Assembly: GCA_963785065.1 (NCBI GenBank) | Contig: CAWATX010000004.1 | Location: 868,001 to 932,000 of the forward strand | Length of the DNA: 64,000 nt | Direction of reading: 5' to 3' | Origin: CAVSRC01 sp963785065 | GTDB lineage: Bacteria; Pseudomonadota; Alphaproteobacteria; Rhizobiales; Kaistiaceae | Shown: piece after piece, positions 8,112 to 16,428 of the stretch | Numbering within the stretch: the first letter of the stretch is position 1 | Layout of the letters: the number at the start of each line of letters is the position of its first letter | Translations under genes and position numbers: made by a program | Notes under the pieces: model-generated | Seen by the model: only the letters and a program-made list of their open reading frames with translations | Database searches by the model: none | What the model was told of the DNA's origin: nothing

Positions 8112-8480
8112 ATGCCCTCCGAAGCCGCCTGGTTCTCCCGCACCGCCATCGCCATCGCCGGGCTCCTCGGCGCCGTCGGCGTCATGGCCGCGGCGGGCAC
8201 CACCCATCTCGGCGATACCCATATTCTCGGGCCGCTGTCGCTGATCGCGCTCACCCAGGCGCCGGCGGTTCTGGTGCTGGCGCTGCTCGCCGGCCGTCAC
8301 TGGTCGACGCGCCTTGCCACGTTGCTGATCGGCGGCGGCGCACTCGTCTTCGTGGCCGACCTCGCCGCCATCCACTTCTGGGGCGCCAGCCCGCTGCCGT
8401 TCCTGGCGCCCGTCGGCGGCACGGCCATGATCCTCGGCTGGCTGGCGCTCATCCCCGCGGCCTTCGCCGGCCAGCGGTGA
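8112..8480 (+). CDS. DUF423-like small integral membrane protein
   Basis: A 122-residue protein with four predicted membrane segments (roughly residues 9-30, 40-60, 68-90 and 97-117) and no catalytic motifs. Size, topology and the GAVGVMAAAGTTHL region at the first loop resemble the DUF423 family of inner-membrane proteins of unknown function. It lies convergent to the aldo/keto reductase gene and occupies part of the space where GTA head genes would be expected. Confidence 0.65.
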   Translation: MPSEAAWFSRTAIAIAGLLGAVGVMAAAGTTHLGDTHILGPLSLIALTQAPAVLVLALLAGRHWSTRLATLLIGGGALVFVADLAAIHFWGASPLPFLAPVGGTAMILGWLALIPAAFAGQR

Positions 8481-8493
8481 GGATCGCCGTCAG

Positions 8494-9477
8494 CTACCAC
8501 AGCTGATCGACGTACTTGGCGATGCGGTCGTCGTAGATCGCCTTGGCCGCCGCCATGACCTCGGCCGAGAGCGCCGGCAAAGCCGCAGCGGCGGAATTGG
8601 CCTCCGCCTGCGCCTTGTTCTTGGCACCGGGGATGACGACCGTCACCGCTTCGTTCATCAGGATCCAGCGCAACGCGAAGGCCGCCATGGTGGCGCCCGC
8701 CGGCACCAGCTTCTTCAGCTCGTCGACCGCGTCGAGACCGACCTCATACGGCACGCCGGCGAAAGTCTCGCCCTTGTCGAAGGCCTCGCCCTCGCGGTTG
8801 AAGGTGCGGTGGTCGTCGGCGGCGAATGTCGTCTGGCGCGTCATCTTGCCGGTCAGCAGGCCGCTGGCCAGCGGCACGCGCACGATCACCGCGACGCCCT
8901 TCTTCTTGGCCTCGGGGAAGAACAGCCGCTCGGGCCGCTGGCGGAAGATGTTGTAGATGATCTGGATCGCGGCGACGCCGGGATATTCGATCGCCTTCAG
9001 CCCCTCCTCGACCTTCTCGACGCTGACGCCGTAGGCCTTGAGCTTGCCATCCTTCTTCAGCCCATCGAGGATGTCGAACACCTCGGGCATGTAATAGATC
9101 GCCGGATGCGGGCAGTGCAGCTGGATGAGGTCGAGCGCCTCCATCTGCAGGTTCTTCAGGCTCTTCTCGACCGATGCGGTGATGGTTTCCTTGTTGTAGT
9201 TCTCCGGCTTGTTCGGCGCCTGGCGCCCGGTCTTGGTGGCGACGAAGGGCGGCGTGCCGCCACGCGCCTTCAAGACGCGGCCGATGATCGTCTCGGAGCG
9301 GCCGCCGCCATAGACGTTGGCCGTGTCGATGAAGGTGACGCCGGCGTCGAGCGCGGCGTTGAGCGCCGCTTCCGCGTCGCTTTCGCTGACCTCGCCCCAG
9401 GTGCCGCCGATCGCCCAGGCGCCGAAGCCGATTTCCGACACCGCGGTGCCGAGCCGTGATGCACGTCTCTGTTTCAT
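8494..9477 (-). CDS. Aldo/keto reductase
   Basis: A 327-residue cytosolic NAD(P)H-dependent oxidoreductase with the full catalytic tetrad: Asp51 and Tyr56 in DTANVYGGG, Lys82 in VATKTGRQ and His121 in IQLHCPHP. The nucleotide-binding end (GAKNKAQAEAN) is also present. The substrate cannot be inferred. I start at the ATG at 9477 because it precedes MKQRRASRLGTAVSEIGFG, the usual first strand; the longer frame upstream has no family similarity. It stands alone between the terminase remnant and the DUF423 gene, and does not belong to the phage module. Confidence 0.95.
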   Translation of the reverse strand: MKQRRASRLGTAVSEIGFGAWAIGGTWGEVSESDAEAALNAALDAGVTFIDTANVYGGGRSETIIGRVLKARGGTPPFVATKTGRQAPNKPENYNKETITASVEKSLKNLQMEALDLIQLHCPHPAIYYMPEVFDILDGLKKDGKLKAYGVSVEKVEEGLKAIEYPGVAAIQIIYNIFRQRPERLFFPEAKKKGVAVIVRVPLASGLLTGKMTRQTTFAADDHRTFNREGEAFDKGETFAGVPYEVGLDAVDELKKLVPAGATMAAFALRWILMNEAVTVVIPGAKNKAQAEANSAAAALPALSAEVMAAAKAIYDDRIAKYVDQLW

Positions 9478-9576
9478 CTGTCCTGTCCGTTCATTGCGTG
9501 TGGGAGATGCCCCGATCCGGGGTTGTCCCTGTGATAGCCGCCATGGCGGCCTCACGCAATGTGACGGATTGGGGCC

Positions 9577-9945
9577 TCACACCCCCCTCACCCGCGGACT
9601 GCCCCCCTGGCCCAGCATGAGCGCGGTGAGCGCCCAGACCAGCGCGTCGAGCCGGTCGGGCGAGCGCCCGGCGGAGAGCCCGTCAACGCCGAAGTCGCAC
9701 ATCTCGTCTTCCAGCTCAGGCAGCGCGCCGACATGGCGCACGCGCCCCTGCGCGTAGAGCGCCGCCACCGGCTCGGCGCGCAGCCATTTTCCCCGCGTCG
9801 CGCGCACCGGCCTCACCGGCACGCCGGCGTCGACCTCGCGCATGACGGCGGCCACCATGTCGCCGCCCTGGTTGACCTCGGCGACCAGCGCGTCGGCGTT
9901 GAAGCGCCGGTAGAGGGCGATCGCCTTGGCCGCCCATGGGCACGC
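9577..9945 (-). pseudogene. C-terminal fragment of GTA large terminase (RcGTA g2-like)
   Basis: Only the last about 120 residues remain. They match the end of the GTA large terminase: WAAKAIALYRRFNADALVAE, then NQGGDMVAAVMREVD, RATRGKWLRAEPVAALY and GRSPDRLDALVWALTALML. The frame is closed upstream by a TAG at 9948-9946 immediately after the homology stops. The N-terminal ATPase and most of the nuclease domain are absent, so packaging activity is not possible from this copy. The breakpoint near 9937-9945 is the left edge of the accessory island. Confidence 0.88.
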
Positions 9946-10169
9946 CTATAGCCATAGTCGTTGGCGCCGCAATCATCGCGGCCACTTTGGCGATTTCGTT
10001 TCGCTGGGAGGTCTTGCCCTCCACCGATGGCCGGCGAGTGTATCGCGTCGATAGGTGGTTTGGCACCGTTCGCCTTTGTGAGCGTGACCCGATCAAGAGC
10101 TCGTTGGACCTGAAAACGGGCATCGCCTATCTCTGCAACGACGTTAAGCCAGCGACAGGAACGGAATGA
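9936..10169 (+). CDS. Small single-pass membrane protein, unknown function
   Basis: A 77-residue frame with one N-terminal membrane helix (PIAIVVGAAIIAATLAISF), then a short soluble tail containing RVYRVDRWFGTVRLC and two cysteines. I recognise the general look (short anchored protein with a YRVDRxxGxVxxC motif) from small hypothetical proteins in alphaproteobacterial mobile DNA, but not a named family. Its ATG overlaps the terminase fragment exactly at the breakpoint, so it may have arrived with the island. Coding status is plausible, not certain. Confidence 0.5.
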   Translation: MGTPIAIVVGAAIIAATLAISFRWEVLPSTDGRRVYRVDRWFGTVRLCERDPIKSSLDLKTGIAYLCNDVKPATGTE

Positions 10170-10355
10170 CCGACAGGACCCCAAACGCCCCCGCGACCTG
10201 AACCAGTGGGCCAAGCGCATGCCCACTACCAAAGGACTCAGGCGAAGTATGTTCCTCCATGGTCTCAAGCTGCCCCTGCGCTTCGTCCTGCGCCTGCGCC
10301 AGCAGGACGGCGATTCTAGATCAAGGTTCCCCGCGTCAGTCCTGAGCCATGCCAG

Positions 10356-10524
10356 GTCCTTGTCAGCCTTCTTAGGACCAGCTGCTTTTCGTCGTCGGTC
10401 CTTGGCTTCATCGCTGCCCCCAGGTTTTGCGCTTGCCAACCCTGGAGTCAGCCTGGGGCTTGGGCGGCGCGGACAATAGCCGCTAAACGGTTTCCTTGAA
10501 TTTGGATTCGGGGCTTTCTGTCAT
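10356..10524 (-). pseudogene. Decayed copy of the small basic PKTP-type protein gene (frame element of island 1)
   Basis: This is a second copy of the gene at 26315-26485. Reading from the ATG at 10524, MTESPESKFKETV aligns with MPKTPNDQFETVV. A TAG then replaces the lysine codon, RLLSAPPKPQADSRVGKRK continues the match, and one extra base in a run of A shifts the frame before PGGSDEAKDRRRKAAGPKKADK. The stop and the frameshift make it non-functional. Its ATG overlaps the ATG of the divergent gene at 10523 in CATG, exactly as in the intact copy in the second island. Confidence 0.8.
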
Positions 10525-11227
10525 GAGCGACCGTGCCACATATCCAGAGGATACCTCTGGCCTGTTTTCTGCCGCTCGCGCGAAAATTCTGCGAGCCAAA
10601 CAATTCATTCAAGAACTAGAAGCGGATTTGGACGACTACAAGGCCAACGAACCGCTTGCCGCAACCTTTCGTCCCGAGTTGGGACAATTCAACGTCTCGT
10701 GGAAGGCCATCACACTAAAGCCAGGAGCAATCATCGGAGATGCCATACATAACCTTCGTGCCGCACTGGATTTGATGGCATCGGAACTCGCTCGCCGAAA
10801 TGGTGCCAGCGACAAAGACGTCTATTTCCCATTCGCTGCGAGCGCAGATGATCTCGATGCTGCGATCAAGGCACGATGCTTCCACAAAGCCGGGCCCGCT
10901 TCGGTCAAGCTGCTAAAAGAATCCATTCATCCGTACCGTGGTGGGAACGATACCTTGTGCGCCGTCCACGATCTCGACATCCAAGACAAGCACACGGGAA
11001 TCCCACTGACTGGTAGCAAGATGGATATCGAAATCTCCGTCGTTTATCACCTCGACGGCACCTCCGCGCCGCAGACACAGGCCAACCTGGCCGCTATGCG
11101 ATACCTCTTCTCCGAGGACTCCCCCATCTTCCCAGGGCGCGACAGCATCGAAACGCTGAAGGAGCTTACAGAGCTTATCACGGGCGTCCTCGAAGCGTTC
11201 GCGACGCTCATCGCCCCTCGGCCCTAG
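10523..11227 (+). CDS. Hypothetical protein with DAIHNLRAALD motif (cargo gene of accessory island 1)
   Basis: A 234-residue soluble protein without signal peptide or membrane segment. An N-terminal helix (FSAARAKILRAKQFIQELEAD) is followed at about residues 72-85 by GDAIHNLRAALD, a motif seen in many uncharacterised proteins of mobile regions. No catalytic site can be named. The ATG at 10523 is preferred over a TTG at 10496 because the divergent start arrangement (CATG) is the same as in the second island. Base composition is lower in GC than in the neighbours, which fits horizontal acquisition. I do not recognise a function. Confidence 0.75.
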   Translation: MSDRATYPEDTSGLFSAARAKILRAKQFIQELEADLDDYKANEPLAATFRPELGQFNVSWKAITLKPGAIIGDAIHNLRAALDLMASELARRNGASDKDVYFPFAASADDLDAAIKARCFHKAGPASVKLLKESIHPYRGGNDTLCAVHDLDIQDKHTGIPLTGSKMDIEISVVYHLDGTSAPQTQANLAAMRYLFSEDSPIFPGRDSIETLKELTELITGVLEAFATLIAPRP

Positions 11228-11240
11228 CAACTGATCCCAG

Positions 11241-11347
11241 TCAACTGATTTGGGCGCGCCAGCCCCTGCCTCTAGGGAGGCATTGGCGCGGCTGGGCGTA
11301 TGCGATCTAGGTTGCTTTGTCACGTATATGATTGTGAAGATATTCCT
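11241..11347 (-). repeat. Conserved cassette end, copy 1, with MTKQ-type coding start (truncated)
   Basis: On the minus strand a 38-bp block (11347 down to 11310) begins AGGAATATCTTCACAATC and ends TGACAAAGCAACC. It matches blocks at 25563-25600 and 28381-28418. The GTG at 11323 would start MTKQPRSHTPSRANASL, followed by EAGAGAPKS, aligning with the intact gene at 25587. Similarity ends near 11241, 14 bp past the stop of the cargo gene. After that the frame only runs antisense through the cargo, so the protein here is a stub. Outside the block (beyond 11347) there is no similarity between copies, so the outer end is sharp. Confidence 0.75.
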
Positions 11348-11806
11348 AATTCTTTCGCCGCCAATTGCCCCCTTCATTCACCCCCAGGCCGCCGTCGGCG
11401 CCCTGTGGTCCGACGCAGATCAGGCGCCATGATCTTGATCAAGGCGTAGCGGTCGCGGCTGTGGCCGACTTCGCCCTCACAAGGCGGCCACAAGACCGCC
11501 GGCATTGCCAGGCGGGGCAATTCACCTGCCGGCCATCAGCGCGCGCGCCATGTTGCTGCGCAGCGCTGCCGCGCGAGGGCGGCGACAGGGCAAACGATTT
11601 GTCGTGCCCGGCCGCCCCCGCGCGTTACTTCGCGTCGCGCCTTCCGGCGATGCACCGTGCGCAGACATTGTATTGGCGCGGAGCCCCAAGGTTAACACTT
11701 GGTAAAGACGAGGTCTCCGGCCGCATTAACGTTATGTTGAGCTTTAACGGGCGCCAACGCGCCGCCGCGCTATATCTTAAAACAATCTAAAAAGCACAGG
11801 CGTCGC
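11348..11806. other. Intergenic stretch without a recognisable gene
   Basis: About 460 bases. I find no frame with family resemblance on either strand. The last about 130 bases become richer in A+T (TTAACACTTGGTAAAG, then TATATCTTAAAACAATC) and probably hold the promoter of the small membrane protein gene at 11807. The stretch marks the return from the accessory island to core chromosome. Confidence 0.4.
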
Positions 11807-11977
11807 ATGACCATTGCCCTAACCTTCGCGACCGCATTTGCGGCCGGCTGGATCATCGATCGGCTCGCCTTCCGTGGCGAGCTGACGGGCATGATTCGCG
11901 ACGAGATCGCCGCCACCCTGCCCCGTCGCAGGCAGCCGCCGCGCCCGACGCGCAACGCCCGCCGCGGCGCGCGCTGA
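11807..11977 (+). CDS. Short membrane-anchored peptide, unknown
   Basis: A 56-residue frame: an N-terminal membrane helix (IALTFATAFAAGWIIDRLAF), a short amphipathic part and a very arginine-rich tail (RRRQPPRPTRNARRGAR). It follows an AT-rich, promoter-like stretch with TATATCTTAAAA about 30 bp upstream. I do not recognise the family. A membrane helix with a basic tail could be a small regulatory or membrane-associated peptide, but coding status rests only on composition and context. Confidence 0.4.
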   Translation: MTIALTFATAFAAGWIIDRLAFRGELTGMIRDEIAATLPRRRQPPRPTRNARRGAR

Positions 11978-12026
11978 TCCAAACCTCCCGCTGCCACTTC
12001 CGCGGAATCGCCCTTCCCGGAAACCC

Positions 12027-12566
12027 TCAATAGAATCCGATCTTGCGTCGCCGCTTTGGCGGCTTGCGCTCGGCGACCTCGATGCCGTCGGCGGGGTCCT
12101 CCGCCGGCCATTCGACCACGTGGTCCTCGAAGTCGTCGATCGACTTGCCGATCTCGCTCTCCGTCCGGCCTCTGACCGAGATGCCCGCGTAATGCACCGT
12201 CTGCGGATCGCCGGAGACCAGCGGATGCCACCAGTAGAGATCGCGCCCCTCGGCCACCAGCCGATAGCCGCAGGTGGGCGGTAGCCATTTCAGTTCGCGC
12301 ACGCTCTCCGGCGTCAGCGCGATGCAGCCCGGCACCTTGGCGTGGCGGTGCTTGTAGTCCTTGCAGCGGCAGGTCTCGCCGTCGAGCAGCTCGCAGGCGA
12401 GGTCGGTCCATTCGATCGCACCGGTGTCCTCATATTCGAGCTTGTTGAGGCAACAGCGGCCGCAGCCGTCGCAGAGCGATTCCCACTCGTTGCGCGTCAG
12501 CTCCTCGAGCGTCTTTGCCTGCCAGAAGGGCACCACGGGCCCGCCTGGCTTTGCTTTCCGACTCAC
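12027..12566 (-). CDS. YcgN-family cysteine-cluster protein (UPF0260)
   Basis: A 179-residue cytosolic protein with the YcgN/YkgJ-type zinc or iron chelating cysteine cluster: Cys32, Cys35, Cys38 and Cys39 in LCDGCGRCCL, Cys58, Cys66 and Cys68 in GETCRCKDY, Cys81 in VPGCIALTP and one near residue 99 in PPTCGYRL. YWWHPLVSGD is also typical. The biochemical role is unknown. It is a single gene, divergent from the osmolyte transporter operon. Confidence 0.92.
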   Translation of the reverse strand: MSRKAKPGGPVVPFWQAKTLEELTRNEWESLCDGCGRCCLNKLEYEDTGAIEWTDLACELLDGETCRCKDYKHRHAKVPGCIALTPESVRELKWLPPTCGYRLVAEGRDLYWWHPLVSGDPQTVHYAGISVRGRTESEIGKSIDDFEDHVVEWPAEDPADGIEVAERKPPKRRRKIGFY

Positions 12567-12851
12567 CGGTCCCCCTTTCCTGCCCGCACCTTATGCCACG
12601 CAGACGCGACACGCCGCACGACCGGGCACTTCAGACATTGCCCGCGAAAAACTCTTGAGGAAAATCGGTTGGTTTCTTGAGGCTATAAGTTTCAATTCGA
12701 TTTCTTCTTGACAATGTTTCTTGACCTATTCTAGCTAACATTTTCCTTCTGCAAAATACTTCTAACGTTGTTTTCAACGCAAAGAACAGGCCGTTATTTT
12801 CTTGTCACCGTTGATTTGTGCCGCCATATCGGCAATCTTGCCTGTGATCTC
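12567..12851 (+). promoter_or_regulatory. AT-rich upstream region of the osmolyte importer operon, candidate promoter
   Basis: The 285-bp gap between divergent genes is clearly AT-rich in its middle part. A TTGACA hexamer at 12708-12713 is followed 17-18 bp later by TCTAGCTA, a weak -10 candidate; a second TTGACC lies 11 bp downstream of the first. No strong ribosome-binding site precedes the ATG at 12852. The region is the only place from which the four-gene operon could be transcribed. Assignment of exact promoter boxes is tentative. Confidence 0.35.
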
Positions 12852-13505
12852 ATGGATACGTTCAATTATATCATCGCCCATTGGCACCTGATCCTTTCGC
12901 GCACCGGTGAGCATCTGTCCATCGTCGGGGTGGCGGTGGGGCTGGCGATCCTCACCGGCGTGCCCCTCGGCATCGCCATCACACAGAACCGGCGGGCGGC
13001 CGACGCGGTGCTCTACATCGCCTCGATCGTCATCACGATCCCCTCGATCGCGCTCTTCGGCCTGATGATCCCGGTGCTGTCGCTGATCGGCCACGGCATC
13101 GGCTATCTGCCGGCGGTGATCGCGGTGCTGCTCTATTCGCAGCTGCCCATCATCCGCAACACCTACACCGCCATCCACAACGTCGATCCGGCGCTGCGCG
13201 AGGCGGCGCGCGGCATGGGGCTCACCCGCCTGCAGCGCCTGCGCGAGGTCGAGATCCCCATCGCCGTGCCGGTCATCATGTCCGGCGTCCGCGTCGCCGT
13301 GGTCATGAACATCGGGGTGACCGCCATCGCCGCATACATCGGTGCGGGCGGTCTCGGCGCCTTCATCTCAAGAGGAATAAGTCAAACCGATCCGCGGCAA
13401 CTGATCACCGGAGCGCTGGCGGTCAGCGTGCTCGCCGTAATCGCCGATTTCGCGCTGCTCGGCCTGCAACGGCTCATCACATCACCGGGGCTGAGGCAGC
13501 CATGA
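12852..13505 (+). CDS. Glycine betaine/choline-type ABC transporter permease
   Basis: A 217-residue inner-membrane protein with about six membrane helices and the binding-protein-dependent transport motif EAARGMGLTRLQRLREVEIP (residues about 117-136), the site that touches the ATPase. It belongs to the OpuBB/OsmW/YehW permease group for quaternary amines. The gene overlaps the ATPase gene by 4 bp (ATGA). With the next three genes it forms a complete importer resembling OsmU/OpuC, which takes up glycine betaine, choline-O-sulfate or related osmolytes. Substrate is inferred. Confidence 0.93.
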   Translation: MDTFNYIIAHWHLILSRTGEHLSIVGVAVGLAILTGVPLGIAITQNRRAADAVLYIASIVITIPSIALFGLMIPVLSLIGHGIGYLPAVIAVLLYSQLPIIRNTYTAIHNVDPALREAARGMGLTRLQRLREVEIPIAVPVIMSGVRVAVVMNIGVTAIAAYIGAGGLGAFISRGISQTDPRQLITGALAVSVLAVIADFALLGLQRLITSPGLRQP

Positions 13506-14614
13506 TCCGCCTGGAACGCGTTACCAAGGTCTTTCCCAACGGCCAAGTACCCGCGGTCGACCAGGTCACCATGGAGGTGCCGGCCGGCGAGATCTGCGTC
13601 CTGCTCGGGCCCTCCGGCTGCGGCAAGACGACGACCATGAAGATGGTCAACCGGCTGATCGAGCCGACTTCGGGCGAGATCTTCATCAACGACAGGAACA
13701 CCGCCGACCAGAATCCGGTCGAGCTGCGGCGGTCGCTTGGCTACGTCATCCAGCAGATCGGCCTGTTCCCCAACAAGACCATCGTCGACAACATCTGCAT
13801 CGTTCCCGACATCCTCGGCATGGACAAGGCGCAATCACGCAAGCGCGCCGCCGAGCTTATCGAGCTGGTCGGGCTCGACCCGGCGATCTTCCTGAAGCGC
13901 TACCCGAAGGAGCTTTCCGGCGGCCAGCAGCAGCGCATCGGCGTCCTGCGTGCCATCGCCCACGATCCGCCGGTTCTGCTCATGGACGAGCCCTTCGGCG
14001 CCATCGATCCGATCAACCGGGCGGTCATCCAGGACGAGTTCCTCAAGATGCAGGCGACGCTCAAGAAGACGATCATGTTCGTCAGCCACGACATCGACGA
14101 GGCGGTGAAGATGGGCGACCGTATCGCCATCTTCCGCGAGGGCCGGCTGGTCCAGTACGACACCCCCGACAACCTCCTCGCCCACCCCAAGAATAACTTC
14201 GTCTCCGACTTCGTCGGCGGCGACCGCACGCTGAAGCGCCTGCAGCTGCTCACCGTGTCGGACGCCATGATGCACGATCCGCCGCGGATCAAGGCCGAGG
14301 ACACGCTGGCGCGCGCCGCCGAACTGATGGAGGAGCACGGGCACAGCGCAATTGTCATGGTGGGGCCGCGTGGCCGCGCTCGTGGCTTCATCGACATGCC
14401 GACGGCGCGCAGCACCAGAGGTCAGGTCGGCGAGCATGTCGAAGGCCTGCCGACGACGATCGGCCTCACCGAGAATCTGCGCACGGCGGTGTCGACCATG
14501 TTTCGCCATGACGTGAGCTGGCTCGCCTGCGTCGACGATGATGGCCTGTTCCGGGGCTATGTGACGCTGCGCGGCATCACCCATCTGCTGGCACAGGCCT
14601 ATCGCGATGGCTGA
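13502..14614 (+). CDS. Glycine betaine/choline ABC transporter ATP-binding protein with CBS domains
   Basis: A 370-residue ATPase. Walker A is GPSGCGKTT (residues 36-44), the signature is LSGGQQQR (from 138), Walker B ends in LLMDEPFGAID (Asp162, Glu163), and the H-loop is SHDIDEA. Residues about 250-365 form a pair of CBS modules (VSDAMMHDPPRI, LFRGYVTLRGITHLL) that in OpuA/OsmV sense ionic strength or nucleotides. It overlaps both flanking permease genes, which implies strict co-translation. Confidence 0.95.
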   Translation: MIRLERVTKVFPNGQVPAVDQVTMEVPAGEICVLLGPSGCGKTTTMKMVNRLIEPTSGEIFINDRNTADQNPVELRRSLGYVIQQIGLFPNKTIVDNICIVPDILGMDKAQSRKRAAELIELVGLDPAIFLKRYPKELSGGQQQRIGVLRAIAHDPPVLLMDEPFGAIDPINRAVIQDEFLKMQATLKKTIMFVSHDIDEAVKMGDRIAIFREGRLVQYDTPDNLLAHPKNNFVSDFVGGDRTLKRLQLLTVSDAMMHDPPRIKAEDTLARAAELMEEHGHSAIVMVGPRGRARGFIDMPTARSTRGQVGEHVEGLPTTIGLTENLRTAVSTMFRHDVSWLACVDDDGLFRGYVTLRGITHLLAQAYRDG

Positions 14615-15347
14615 TACGTTCGAAGCCATCGGGCTGCAACGGCTGTGGCGGAACGGTCTCCTGGTTCTCGTCTTCGCGCTCGGCGCCTGGGCGTGGGCTG
14701 GCGGCATGCTGCCGGCCATATTCGACCAGTGGGACGACGTCACCTACCTCACCAAGCAACACATCGAGCTGGTGGTGATCTCCGGCGGACTGGCGATCGC
14801 CGTCGGCGTGCCGCTCGGCGTGGTGCTGACGCGCCCGCGCTTTCGCCGCTACGCCGATTTCGCGATGCAGACGCTGAATATCGGGGCCACCATCCCGACG
14901 CTGGCGCTGCTCGCCCTGTCGATGAGCGTGCTCGGCATCGGTAACGTGCCGGCGATCTTCGGCCTGTTCGTTGCGACCATCCTGCCGATCGTGGCTAACA
15001 CGCTGGCCGGGATTCGCGCGGTGCCGCCCCATCTGATCGAGGCGGCCTATGGTATGGGGCTCAGCCCCCGCCAGATCCTGTGGAAGGTGGAGCTGCCCAA
15101 CGCGCTTTTCGTCATCTACGCCGGCATCCGCTCGGCGCTCGCCATCAATGTCGGCACGGTGCCGCTCGCCTTCCTCATCGGCGGGGGCGGCCTGGGCGAG
15201 CTGATCTTCACCGGCATCGCGCTCGACGACTTCCCCACCATGCTTGCCGGTGCGGTGCCAACGGCACTGCTCGCCATCCTGGTCGACTTCCTGATCGGCC
15301 AGCTTCAGCTGTGGACGATCCCACGTGGCGTCAACCCGCTGCGCTGA
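14607..15347 (+). CDS. Glycine betaine/choline-type ABC transporter permease (second)
   Basis: A 246-residue inner-membrane permease, longer at the N-terminus than its partner. It has the ATPase-contact loop EAAYGMGLSPRQILWKVELP and the GGGGLGELIF segment typical of OpuBB-type permeases. Its ATG overlaps the ATPase stop by 8 bp. Two different permeases in one operon is the usual layout of the OsmU/OpuC type. Confidence 0.94.
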   Translation: MADTFEAIGLQRLWRNGLLVLVFALGAWAWAGGMLPAIFDQWDDVTYLTKQHIELVVISGGLAIAVGVPLGVVLTRPRFRRYADFAMQTLNIGATIPTLALLALSMSVLGIGNVPAIFGLFVATILPIVANTLAGIRAVPPHLIEAAYGMGLSPRQILWKVELPNALFVIYAGIRSALAINVGTVPLAFLIGGGGLGELIFTGIALDDFPTMLAGAVPTALLAILVDFLIGQLQLWTIPRGVNPLR

Positions 15348-15398
15348 TCGTCTCAAAGCGGCCTTCACACGACAGAAACCAGAGAGGAGACGAAACCC

Positions 15399-16289
15399 AT
15401 GAAACGCTTGACCAAGATTCTGGCGGTATCGATCGCCGCCGTAGTGCTCGGCTCGACCGCCCAGGCGGCAACCATCGTCGTCGGCGGCAAGGACTTCACC
15501 GAGCAGCTTCTGCTCACCGACATGACGGCGCAGTTGCTCAAGGCCAAAGGCTTCGACGTCGACAAGCGCGACGGCATGGGCTCGACCGTGGTGCGCAAGG
15601 CCCAGGTCAGCGGACAGATCGACGTCTACTGGGAGTACACCGGCACCTCGCTGGTCACCTACAACAAGCAGGATAGCGCCGGGCTCAACGCCCAGCAGAC
15701 CTACGACAAGGTCAAGGCGCTCGACGCCAAGCAGGGCCTGACATGGCTCGATCCGTCCAAGGCCAACGACACCTATGGCCTTGCCGTGCGCGCCAAGAAC
15801 GACAAGACCGATGGGATGAAGACCCTGTCCGACATGGCGGCGGCCTACAACAGCGGCAAACACCCGGTGATGGCGCTCGGTGCCGAATTCTCCAAGCGCC
15901 CGGACGGCCTGCCCGGTATCGAGAAGGCCTATGGCTTCAAGGTCAGCCGCGACGATATCGCGGCGATGCAGGATGCCCTCACCTATCAGGCGCTGAAGGA
16001 CGGCAAGGTCGATATCGCCGAGGTCTTCACTACCGACGGGCGCATCAAGGCGTTCAATTTCCGCGTGCTCAAAGACGACAAGGAGTTCTTCCCGAACTAC
16101 GCGATCGCTCCGGTCGTGCGCACCGACACGCTGAAGAACAATCCCAGCCTGGCGCCCGTTCTCAACGCCCTGTCTTCGGAACTGACCGATGAAGCCATGC
16201 AGACCATGAATGCCGCGGTCGACGTCGACAAGAAATCCGTCTCCGACGTCGCGGCCGCCTTCCTCAAGGAAAAAGGCCTGATCAAATAG
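15399..16289 (+). CDS. Periplasmic quaternary-amine (glycine betaine/choline) binding protein
   Basis: A 296-residue OpuAC-type binding protein. The first about 24 residues form a Sec signal (basic MKRLTK, hydrophobic core, cleavage after AQA). The mature part starts ATIVVGGKDFTEQLLLTDM, the standard entry of this family, and has WEYTGTSL and AEVFTTDGRI, which line the ligand pocket. It is the substrate receptor of the importer encoded by the three genes before it. A good Shine-Dalgarno (GAGAGGAGA) precedes the ATG. No lipoprotein box is present. Confidence 0.95.
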   Translation: MKRLTKILAVSIAAVVLGSTAQAATIVVGGKDFTEQLLLTDMTAQLLKAKGFDVDKRDGMGSTVVRKAQVSGQIDVYWEYTGTSLVTYNKQDSAGLNAQQTYDKVKALDAKQGLTWLDPSKANDTYGLAVRAKNDKTDGMKTLSDMAAAYNSGKHPVMALGAEFSKRPDGLPGIEKAYGFKVSRDDIAAMQDALTYQALKDGKVDIAEVFTTDGRIKAFNFRVLKDDKEFFPNYAIAPVVRTDTLKNNPSLAPVLNALSSELTDEAMQTMNAAVDVDKKSVSDVAAAFLKEKGLIK

Positions 16290-16428
16290 TCCGGCCCGTC
16301 TGCCTGTCGCCGGCGCCACCGCGCGCCGGCGACGACTTCCTGCCAACACATTAACGTCTGTCAGCAAGTCTTTACGATATTTCGTTGTTTAAGATGACGC
16401 TGGCGGCGTTCCAATCTACCCTGCCGGC

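Noticed and set aside
11250..11790. Several short plus-strand frames in the gap after island 1
   Set aside because: They overlap the conserved cassette end or have no ribosome site and no recognisable pattern.
14577..16367. A 596-codon minus-strand frame over the ABC importer genes
   Set aside because: Antisense shadow of the permease and binding-protein genes; no domain resemblance.
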